Positions 43,886 through 56,100 of a DNA stretch of 64,000 nt are shown piece after piece; the stretch's first letter is position 1, and the number at the start of each line of letters is the position of its first letter. Source of the stretch: Hofstenia miamia (taxonomy: Eukaryota; Xenacoelomorpha; Acoela); the NCBI GenBank assembly GCA_004352715.1, contig SCFE01000005.1, positions 4,092,121 through 4,156,120 on the forward strand, given 5' to 3'. The notes under the pieces were generated by a model. The model made no database searches and was not told the origin of the DNA. It was given only the letters and a program-made list of their open reading frames with translations. The position numbers were made by a program, and so were the translations under genes.

Positions 43886-46800
43886 TGTTATTAGTATGAA
43901 ATCAGCAAGCAATCCTAGTAACATATTTATTGAGGGTTTTAAGTCAAAGCATGGATTTACTGGTGCTACAAATTAATAACTAACTCCTCCTCCTATAATA
44001 CCCTATCCTAATAAAATTTAAAATTAAACAGGAGATTGTGTTAGGGAAGATTGGCCACACTTGGCCGACCCAATACAACTAACCTTAAGAAAGAGTCATA
44101 TAAAACTAGAGCCCTAACTAAGATAAAGAATAAAGAAGCCCTAACTCTTGGGTGCAGTGAGTGAAACCTACGTTCTAAGTTAAAAATCCTAAACTCAGTG
44201 CAACTCTCATCTTGTGCAATTTCAGTGATCACAGGAAAGGTTAATTTTAGTTATGAATGAAATGCAGTAAAGCAAAAACCCTAACCGTACACCTAACCTA
44301 TGTTAAAGTGACTTGCCAGTCAAGCTGTACCACGTCTGGGTGCCCTTTAACTACGCAGATGAATCTAGAAACACATAATTTTTAATAAAATATAAAGTCA
44401 AGAAAAAAAGTAAAAAACGAATAACTGAAGAGAATATAAATATACAAATCACACATATTTATATGAAATAAAACTGGTATTGTAAACAAAATCATACCGT
44501 AGAAAAATATAGACAAATATCTGACAAGTACAAATTTCGCAGAAATTTAAAACTAAAAATATAGCACCATTTGTCATTTTTTCAAATTAACAATTAAAAT
44601 ATTAACGCAAGATTAATATTCAAATTGTAATAATAAAGAATTAACTGAGTTTGAAAGTTTCTATGTCACAATATTTTTTGAAAGTTTCTATGTCACAATA
44701 TTTATATATATATATATATATATATACCTATAATTTTTGTACTTATATAAAAATTATCCTACATAGCCGTTCATTAAGGTTTTATTTTGGATATGTAAGT
44801 CCTAGTTTACTTTAATTTTTGATTTGCTTAATGTGGTAAGAACTTACGAAATTTGCGATTTTTATATAGCCTCTTAAACAGCATCTGAAACATAAGAAAG
44901 TTTACTGTTTTAGGAAAACATAATCTCCCGCAAATTTCTGATTTATGACAAAAGCATTTAATTATCTAACATAACTCTTCTTATGTTTGTCTTTAAGAAC
45001 AGTATTCAAGAAGTAAATGATCAACTTTACAACAAAATATTTAAATTTGAATAAATAATTTTGAGTAAATAATTTTGTTTATGAAAAAATTAATAACAAC
45101 AATGAATATGAATTTATTTCAGATATATAAATGTATGCACTTACAAATAAATCAATAGTTGTTAATTGTTTGCAACTTGCACCCACCTACAGCCAACCAT
45201 GTTAATGATGTGACATTCAAAATTTAACTTCATGTCAAAATTTTTCATAAGTAAATGAAATTCTTTATAGTAAGATAAGATATTTTTTATTCAAAAAAAT
45301 ACTGACAATTAGAAACTGGAAGTTTTGCTAAATAGCGTCAAAATATGTAAACAAAATACATTTACATATAAAATAAAATCAACTATATGATAAATTTCCA
45401 AAGCTGGGGAATAGTATAGATGGGTTCCATGAGGTTCCACTTTTTTCTGATTGGTCGAGAGGGGTGGCCTTTGACCTGAGCCGCCGTGGATATTGCTGTA
45501 GGTGTTTTACTGACGTCATGGAAGTCATGTATTTTTACTAGTTCTTGTGTTATTTATGTGGTCTAATTTAGTTTGCATTATTTACTTTACTTTCCCACAT
45601 TAACTTACTTTTTTTAGTTTTACTTTCCCACATTACCTTACATTTTTTTAGTTTTACTTTCACACATTTATTTACTTTACATGTATTACTTTCCCACATT
45701 TACTTACTTTTTAGTATTACTTTCCCACATTTACTTACTTTACATGTATTACTTTCCCACACTTACNATTCGAAGTGATTATACTGAGCTTCTTCATATT
45801 CATTTTTAGCATAGACGCTATGAAAAGGATAGACCGGTTTCGTTTATATAAAACATCATCAGTACAAATATGCGGTAAAAAAGTAAATATATTTACAATA
45901 GACTACACTTTATATATTTTAATATTGCATGCTCTTAAAATAAGTTCAATGATATCATGCTTAGTTGTTTATTCAATAATTGATCTTTGTTTGATTGTTT
46001 AATTATTAATGCTTCTCCTATTTTATGATGTTTTCACAATCATCACATTTATATATATAAACTAAGGAGGAAACTAAATTTTTTGGGATTTGATCTTTAT
46101 TTAGCTTCCCTATATAGAAAACCAAGTAAAAAATTTAAAGAAAAAAATTAGAATAAAGAATACAAAATTAAAAAGAACAAAGATCATTCCAATATTGACA
46201 TCATATAAAACAAAAGATATGTTTCTAAATAAATAATAATAATCCTAAGACGAATTTACCTTGTAAAGATTTCTATTGCGCTCGCAATGTAAAGATTTCT
46301 TTTGCGGGCACTGTACACAGTGTTGAAATCGTGTCCGTGCCGTGCTCTTGCCCACATTAAAATGCGTATAAAATATATTTGTTATTTTGATTTTCTAAAT
46401 CAATTAATGTGCATATTCAAATCATCAAACGTTTTGTTTCTTGAAGCAATTATTTAATTTAAGATGCCTTTTACATTCAACGAAAATTTTATAGATTTTC
46501 GTGCCGTGCGGGGCTCATCCTCATAACAAACTGCAGCCTTCCGTGACATGCTCGTACCGAAACATTACGGCACGGTTTTAAAACTGAGTGTACATAGTAG
46601 AAATAGTATTTTTCGTTGTATGCTGTTCATAGCGTTATAATGAAATTCGACTTTTTATATAAATTGCATTTCTATCATATCATGCATTTTATTTCTCATT
46701 TTGCAAGGAATTTTCATAATTAAAAAATTCATTGTTGAAATTGTGTTAATCGTTAATTTCATAATTATGCTTAATCTTGCCCCACTTTATTTTCCTGAAT

Positions 46801-47107
46801 CAACAGTAATGTTCCTACTGCATTGAATTTAATCACTGTGGAAANACATAGATACACAGTATATGTCTCAAATACAGAAATGTAAAATTTTGAAAATATA
46901 TTCGGGCTTCAACGAAATCCATTGTAAAATTTATCGAACTTAGTGTATCATAGGCATTGGAAACGAAGTTGACACATCAATTATTGATGGTGGTATTCAG
47001 TATGTAAATCCGGGCACAGTGCATTAATGGTTTATTCACCCTTGTTCAAACATCGAATTTAGATTTTAGCTATATATCACTGTATGATACATTGAGATCC
47101 TATTGCG

Positions 47108-47140
<33 letters not shown>

Positions 47141-50100
47141 NGTTTCTTGAAGCAATTATTTAATTTAAGATGCCTTTTACATTCAACGAAAATTTTATAG
47201 ATTTTCGTGCCGTGCGGGGCTCATCCTCATAACAAACTGCAGCCTTCCGTGACATGCTCGTACCGAAACATTACGGCACGGTTTTAAAACTGAGTGTACA
47301 TAGTAGAAATAGTATTTTTCGTTGTATGCTGTTCATAGCGTTATAATGAAATTCGACGTTTTATATAAATTGCATTTCTATCATATCATGCATTTTATTT
47401 CTCATTTTGCAAGGAATTTTCATAATTAAAAAATTCATTGTTGAAATTGTGTTAATCGTTAATTTCATAATTATGCTTAATCTTGCCCCACTTTATTTTC
47501 CTGAATCAACAGTAATGTTCCTACTGCATTGAATTTAATCACTGTGGAAATATACCAATTAGACATAATTCATATTTTTATACACGATTCATATTGATTT
47601 TCTCACTTGATAAAGTTGGCGGATTAATTAACTATTTATGAATACTATTTCATTTTAAATGTTATGATGGCTTTCAACCATAAAAGTAGATCAAACCATT
47701 CATTCAATCTATTTATGTTGACAGAAATAAAATACTGTAGAAAAAATATATATTTTGATTAATTTTGCACCTCTGACAGCCAATCGTTGGATTTCAGTTG
47801 GACATTGTATCGCAATCATGATTAAAATTGTTTTTAAAAGATTAATACTTTGGAAAGTTCAGAAGAAGTTATCTTAAATATATTAAATATTTCTATGCAT
47901 TAAATGAATTATAAACATTCCTCAACCTTAACGAAAATGATGCTTTTTTCCTTTTAGATACATATCACTTTTAATGCGTCATTATGTATTTTCCCAAAGT
48001 GAATATCTGCGAAGATTTCTATTAGATCCCGAACTTCTTCCACCTTCTTCTTTTAAAGCGTCTTCATCCTTTGACGGATTAGCCAAAATTACAAAAGTGT
48101 TTAATAGCTATAAGGTATCATCTTGATTTAAAATCGGCAACTATAACGTTGTTTGATTTATGTATACATTATTTTTTATACTCCATGTTTTTCATTTCAA
48201 CAATTTTAACAAAGTGATGCTAATTTGATAATTGGAGGTATTTTGTTTTGCAATGTTGGTTTGCAATGCATTTCTCTTTAATGTTCAATTCTGTAAAATT
48301 TCTGCTAATTATCGATGAAATTTGCTTGAATGTAATCAAAACCAAATGCTCAAAAATGCTAATATGAAATAGAAACAATTGTTTTGAGGAGTTATAACGA
48401 ACTGTTCTTATAGTGAACATGTTTTTGAAGACCGATTTGGCCATAATGCTTTTATAGCGAACTTTATTAAAAATATAAATTCTAAAATTACAAGTATTTG
48501 TATTATTTTGTTATTTGATGATATTCGGTAGGATTCTCTATGTTTCGGTATTTTACGATATTTTCTACAGGTTTCCATAGTTCCTACAAGTTCTTATAAT
48601 TCATGGATGACGATCAATATCTTTGTTAATCGAATTTGACTGCTGAATGTGCATTTTTTATTACGAAAAATAGGAAAGTATGCATATCGCTGGACAACTG
48701 CTCTGCTCATCCTAAGGAAATAAGCGCGCCTGTGTATATTGGAGAAAAACCGTTAAACTTTGAACATACAAATATTACGGATTTTTTACAGCTTAGAACT
48801 TTACTCGTATTTTTACTTGAATTTTTTATTTGTTTACTCGTCTTACTTTTTACCTGTATTTTTGTAACTATTTTACTTATGTATGTGTGTGTGGTAATGG
48901 TAGACATACGCTTATCACGAACATAAATCTACGAAATCAGCGTCACGTTGCTCTGTAACGAAGTGGCCCTATAACGAAATACACCTATAATAAACACCGC
49001 TTGACCTCCCATTCGATGTTCGTTATAGACGCATTCTACTGTAGTTTTAGTGTTCGTATTGGAATATTCTTAGTCAAAACGCAAAATGCAGTATGGCTGC
49101 TTTGCTAGTCCTTTTTTGCTTATCTCACTTAACGTAAACGGTCACTTTTTCCAGTGAAATTAATGAAACCTATTTATCAGTGAAAATCATTGCTGTTGTG
49201 TTGTATGTATTTAGTCCATGAGGCTTGCCTCATTAATGTCATTGTTGCACTTTTGCTGCATTGTAACGACGATCTGCCTTTTATATGAGCCTAGCCTTGT
49301 GCGCAAATATTACGTAGAAACCAAGACAACTAAATAAATACTATCGTTTATTTTCTTTGGAATGAATCATATTTTACACACTGTGTTTGATTTATTTGCT
49401 AATATTTGAGATTGTTAGAGCGATAATTACGTGTTTGTTATTCATTAGTAGTACTATTTGTTGTATCATGCGGAAAATCCCTACAATTTTAAGGAATGGT
49501 ATTTTGCGTATTAACAATTGATTTTTAGTGTTAGTGTTCTGAAATGTAAAATGTTAGTTTTGTTATTTTGACAACTTTTAAATTCACATTGTCATTATTG
49601 TAAATCATAAATGTAAGCAGCATTATCACTCAACTATTTTATAAGTATTGAATCTAGCCATGTTTTAGAAGGTATTGAGAAGGTATTTTTATTGGTTTCA
49701 TGACCTTAGAATTCCCAAAAATCTAGACGTAATGTTTTCCAATGGCAATTTCAAAAAAATCAATTGTCACGTCATGTGTTTAAAACTTTCGTTAATTATT
49801 GTAGTTTACAATAGAATAAAAGAATCGTATTTAACTAGTTGATGGTGTGTTCCGATACATTACTAAATTCCTGTATTTTTAGGAAGCAGATCCATGGTTT
49901 TCTTCTCACGTTGGTTGGCTGCAGTCGTATACACATTTTGTCAAAGAAGCCCGTCAAGTATTTTTCATTTTTTCATTACTTTAAGCTTGAAATTGAAATA
50001 TTTAAAGTTTTATCTTAGATTTATCAGCATTAAGTATCACATTAAGCAAATGGCTTAAGTTTTATATGCGAATTAAGAGTTTCCCGTGCATTTCTGAAAG

Positions 50101-53100
50101 TTGTTTCTTTACCAATATATTTTACAATCCAGCATAGACATTTTTAATCATGTCGTAAATTTTGAAGGCAATGTTTTGAATCTCGTCAGTCTGTCGCTTT
50201 TTTGTGTTCTTTTCCATACGAGAAAAGTAGGCAATCGCAACTTCATGCATTTAGAGTTGGTTGTTCTTTTACTTACAACAAAATCCACAAGGGACTTGAT
50301 CATTATTGGCCTCTATATAAATGTATTCTCCCAATGAAGTATCATGCAGTGAATATGATGTCTCAAAAAAACTTAGAATAATCTTATGAACTGCGTGTGG
50401 AATAATTCCCGCTTTATAACGGATCTTGGCAGGAGCTGTAGTTTTTGAAATTAACAAACTAATTTTACCTCTTACTGGCATGCCGCGTACTTAACTATAG
50501 TGGTGTTTATATCATTTAATAATATTACATGAAAACGTATGTTTTATTTTTGAACTTTATTTGCGTATTTACAATATTAAATATTTTTGTATAAAATTAC
50601 TGAAATTCATTTTCTGCAACTTATATTTTATTATTTTAGTCTTTGAAGAAGCGGGTATTCGCAGAAAGAGGTGAATATTATTTTTAACATTTAAATGTTT
50701 ATAAGTGTGGGTGTGTGTAACCATTGGAATTAGTAAATGTGCAAGGTCTACTAATTCTTAAAAGTTTTTTTGAGATAATAAAATATCTTTATGAAATATA
50801 TGAAATGGTATTGTTGGTCACGTTGTCATCTCTTGATTAACTCATCACTAAACATTTCCAATTTGTCATGCTTAGCGGTATCCAATTGAAATGTATCCTC
50901 CTAGTTTTCTACAATTTTTTCTGAAAGCACTTATAATTTAAACAAAATGTTATTTGTTTTCTTTGCATGTGTGTTGTTTAGTTAATTAATTGCTACTTTA
51001 GGATATTGTGTGTTATATGCAGGTGGGTTGGTCTATCAATATATGAATGGTTAAGGTTTCTGTTTCCTTTTATATTTTATTGCTTAATCAACACTTCTCA
51101 GTGGTAATTATATTTCTAAATTTTCGGATCAACAAGCTTTTACGCGAACGTTTACATTTCAATCCGAGAGCATATAGAAGATGAATAGAATATCTATCAC
51201 TGGATAATATCAACATTTTTATTATATGAATCAAACGTTAAAATTTCCTTACGAGAAGGATGCAAACGTTTTTTGTGTTTTTTGAAAAAATGGTCAATCT
51301 GATGTTTTGTTTAGTAAAAATTTTGCAAATCTTACAGCTTGAGTATTGTGCAATTGTTTTATCATTTTCATCAGTTGAACTTAGTGTAATAGCCAAGTGA
51401 ATATAGCGGTGTTGTGTCTTTATTAATAAAAGAAAATAGGAATATATACTCTAAAAAAATTAAAAATTTACAGATATTGACAGAAAGTTTCACTGTTATT
51501 CCAAAATTCATACGGCGGGCTCAATCAAAGTCAAGCATGCCCCTCAAATTATTATTTATAAAATCTTTGGGAAAAATTATTGTTGTCCGAGTCAATAATT
51601 GCAGTTCTTATTCTAAGAACGATTTATATTTTATTGATATTCTTTAAGCGGTTTGTACAATATGGTGTGTAAAGTAGCAATTTCCCATTGAAAACTCCCA
51701 ACAACACACTTACAACTTTGCTCACAGCTTTTTGGGAAATTCTAAAGTTCGCAACAAAAATATTTGCGTACACACCTACAACTTTTTGCACGACTTTTTG
51801 GTTGAACTATATTTAGTGCCTACCAGTAAAATACACTACAACCAATGCAATCAAACAGTCTGAAGGAAAATGACCTCGTTTTGAAAGCATTTTGTGTAAT
51901 ATTTATCAGTTATGTAAATAGTAATGCGCGGTTAAAATGTTTCTCTGAGAAAAGACAAAATCGTTATAAGTGAATTAAAATTTCACAACAAAGTTGGAAA
52001 CGCGTACACACATCTTTTGGTTGTGCGCCTCATTAAATCAAAAAAGTTGCGCCCAGCGTTGTAAGTGGGTACGCTACTTTAGCAATTACTTTATCATACA
52101 ACAGCACATTAATTTAACCGTTCTACGTTGTAATTTCAAAATTACGGGTATCGTCGTTTGTAGTAACTTTGTCAACTCAAATCTAAACTTCTTATTATAA
52201 AATGAATTTATAGAATTGTGTTCAATATACATAAATTGTTTCACTTATGGCATGAAGTTTACAAACAAAATTTATTGAACACATGTAACACTTTTGTGTA
52301 GCATTTTTAAATATTTCCATGGAAAGGCATCTTTCCGTTGTTTACCAAGTGAATACTTTGTCTTCTTTAATGTCATAGAGTCACTTATCCATTGACGCAT
52401 ATAGCCATACATTTATTTGATACAGGTATTAATACAATTATTACTACAGTCAAACCTCAATTTAGCGCACTTCCTCGGGACCGTAGCACCAAGTGCCCTA
52501 TTTCAAACAACAAAAATTCAAAATTTATTCAAATGAAATGTGTTGAGATCGAAATACATTCGGCAAAAGAATTCGGTTTCAAAGAATTTTGTGCTATTAT
52601 TGAATTATGAAGTATTTTGACTTCAATCTGATTCGCATGCTAAAAAGTTGAATTGCAATTGTCTAATGTTGCAAATGCTTTCTTGTTTGTTATTTGAAGT
52701 GTTTAATCCACATTTTATTCACTTCTTCATTTTATACAACAATTTATTCACCAATTTCGAAGTTACCATAATCATATGCTTCCTCAATTCCTTCAAGATC
52801 ACTGTTAATTAATGTCTAGCCGCCTTTGATAACTGAGAATCTTGCTTTTTGAAAGTAGTTCTTGAAGGTATAAATAGATACTACTCCCATACTGTTTTCA
52901 ACAAGACATTGAAATTAACAAAGATCATGGTCATATGTCAAAGATTTAACAGTTACATTATTTTAATGAATAGAGTGGCGAAGCAGAGAAGGTTTACAAT
53001 AACCTCGAAAAATTTACCAACTTTAAATCACTTGGATTTTGTCAGTGCGCAATTTTGAAGGTTTCTGCAGTGCATTCTTTGTAAATTGCATTTATAATTG

Positions 53101-56100
53101 ACTGCCCAACATTGAGTATTGCGCTATTTGGACTACCCTATTTTTAACAAAATGCAGGGTTCTTTTATTAAAAACGTCAAGGGCGCAATATTTTATTGCC
53201 ATATTATGAGTATTACGCTATTCTAATAGTATACACAACTGTGGTTTGACTGTACTACTATTACTATACGTAATAAGGTAGTTCTTTAAAACACTGAAAC
53301 TAAGTCTACATGTATTATAATTTGAGTAGTTCGCATTAACATTTTTTATGCAAAATCATTAATCATTGAATCTATCAATGCTGAATATGTCATTTTAAGA
53401 ACAAAATCATGTGGCCGTCTCCGGCACTTGCGACCAATAAAGAAGAATCGTTTGTGTTCCTGCTCCTTGTTCCTTCTATACAGTTTCTGGTACATTGTTC
53501 TCATTGTGATATATTAAAGATATAAGCAATAGAGGCAATTTCCTTTATTCAAATATGACCAAAGTGAAATGTTGTAAGAAATGAAGTTAACAGATGATTT
53601 TTGCACTTTCTCTTTTATCTAGAACGAAGAAAGGAATATCTCGTCTATTTTTTTGCAAATTTCCAACAATGTGTCAAAAAAATAATTTGCAAAATGGCAT
53701 TAAGTAGGCCAAATGTCTATAGCAATGTTATAAATTTGATTAAGATATAGGCTTGTTTCAATGTGACGCATTGGGAATAGTAAATTCTGCCTTCTCTGCA
53801 TCAATCAGTGTAGCTTCTCACATTTGTGGTAATAGGTTAAGTGTAAAACCAGATTGCACATCAAAATACCAAAGGCTTTTAATGATACCTCTTTACAATC
53901 CAGGATGTATGTTGATATTGTAATTAAGCCCCCGACGTAATTGTCGTCCAGTATTGCCAAGATTTTCTGGATTCTACCTGATATTACAATTAATATTTCT
54001 TATACTAATAGATTATAATTATATTTGTAATTTTTATTGATTTTTTTGTTTTGATTGATGCTTTTATGCTAAAAAATTTTTGTGCGTATGTAACTAGTAA
54101 TCTTTCTTTGATTGGGTCGGGTAACGGAGCAGTTTTAGACAGACCAGGTTGGTCGCGGCTCAAAAAATTGAATGAACATCACTGTAAAAATCTGAGCATA
54201 AATTTTCAATATTAATTTCAAAAATTTATAATCCCCTTGAATTATTGTTTCACGTAACTCGGATTCAGGTGAACTACCATCATCAAAATGTTTTCATTAC
54301 TTGAATCATGATTCGGGAGAACGTCATCACCAACTTCCTCAACTACAAGCAGCATTAGAGCGTTGAAAGTGGCATGTATGCAATCTATGATTTAAAATGA
54401 TTTGACATAATGCATTATTCTTAATATTTGTTATATCAAATAACTTGGGGTTATAAAGTTACCCCATATGGCGATAATCATAGAAATGCAGTTAATATTA
54501 TAAACAAAGCTGCTAAACATTGCTGATATTTAGCATAATTTAGCATTTATGTTGATATAAAAATTAATATTTTTGTTGGTTTACCGGGATTTCCCGTCTT
54601 TTACCAACATAATTTAAAGATTGTAGGGTTACAGAATTACCCAAAACGACGTAGAACGGTCAATTAAACATTGCTGAATTTCTATGTATCCTGTTGTCTA
54701 GTTAAGAAATTACCAATGATTTTCACACTGTTTAGACCTTGCCGATGCATTTGCCGCGATGTCGATTGCATTGCAAGCATCTTCAGAGAATACCAAATTT
54801 AATCGACTGCTGACTATTTTCTCAGAAGCAGCTTATGACCTGCAGGTAGTTATTTTCTATTTCTTTAAAGGCTGCATTGGAAGTCTTTCCTTCACTACGT
54901 ATGCCTTAATTTAGCACATGTTTGGTATCGCGTCTTCTAACAATGAGCGAACTCTCGGTATCGCAGTCGATCTTCAAGAACAGTTGCTATTGGCTGAGCA
55001 TGTAAGCATTGCATTTCGTTTTCCCACTTAAGATTTTCTAATGCTTTTATAATTAAAACAGAACCGTTGAAAGAAAGTTCAATCTTAGTGATATGTTATT
55101 GAAAGAACTGTAGTTTTCGACATTTAAGCATAATAGCTGAAGTTATTCCATATTAGTTTATTGACAATTATGTTCTTTTTAGTAATCCAATCTGCTACAT
55201 TTGTTCGTTTTTGACGGCTAAGTACGCACGGCTATTCTTTAGCAAATACTCAATGTTTTATGTATGATTCGCGAGTTTGTTTATGCTTAGTTTATTTTTT
55301 TATAAATTCGAAGTATTCCATGTTTTAATGCTGATGTTCTGGCAGTTTATTTTCAATGAATTCAAAGGCATTGTTTAGGAGATGCTAGATCGTCGTCGTG
55401 ATGAAGCCATCCATTGTGCTAGTCTTGAAAAAAGTCTAGTAAAAGCTAAGCCCAATAAGCGTGCTGAAATCGAAGAACAACATAAGATGGCATGTGAAAC
55501 CTTTAAAGTGACTTCTGAAACAGCTAGGAAAGAGGTTTGCTCGTTTTTTCTGCAACCAATTCATAGTTTTAATCTTTTCTAGTAAATTTACTACAAATAT
55601 TGAACATATGACATTTATGATGCAAAGAAAATTGATTAGAGACCAGTTTTATAACCAAGTACAGTTTTTGGAGCTTTTGTAGTAGTTGCAATTCATTTGT
55701 GACTTTCGGCTGACTCGGTTAGCGTGAGTACATTGCATTTTGCGGTGGTTCTTACTCCGGCTAATCAAATTAGAAATTATATTGAAATTTTACGTCGCAG
55801 ATTTAATAAACATATAATTGCGCTTGTTCTCTATTCTGCTAATCACAATACCTGAGTACAATGTCCGTTCTTGTTCAGCAAATTTGTGCTGTGCGTTGTG
55901 TGTGTACGACAACGACAACATCCTTTTCATCTACCCCACATCTTTTTAAGCAGAGTGAATATCTTCCTGTAAAAAGAATATGTAGATGAACAGCCTTTGA
56001 CTACCTGTGTATCATTCAGTCACAATTGGAAATCTGCTCCTTCTTCGCCGTATTTTCATTGATATCAATTTTAATAATAACTCGCAATTAAAATTAATTT

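Noticed and set aside
44110-44290. CCCTAAC words suggesting interstitial telomeric repeat
   Set aside because: Scattered and not tandem; chance or derived from another repeat.
48707-48907. 66-codon minus frame
   Set aside because: Antisense of the pogo/Tigger DDE segment.
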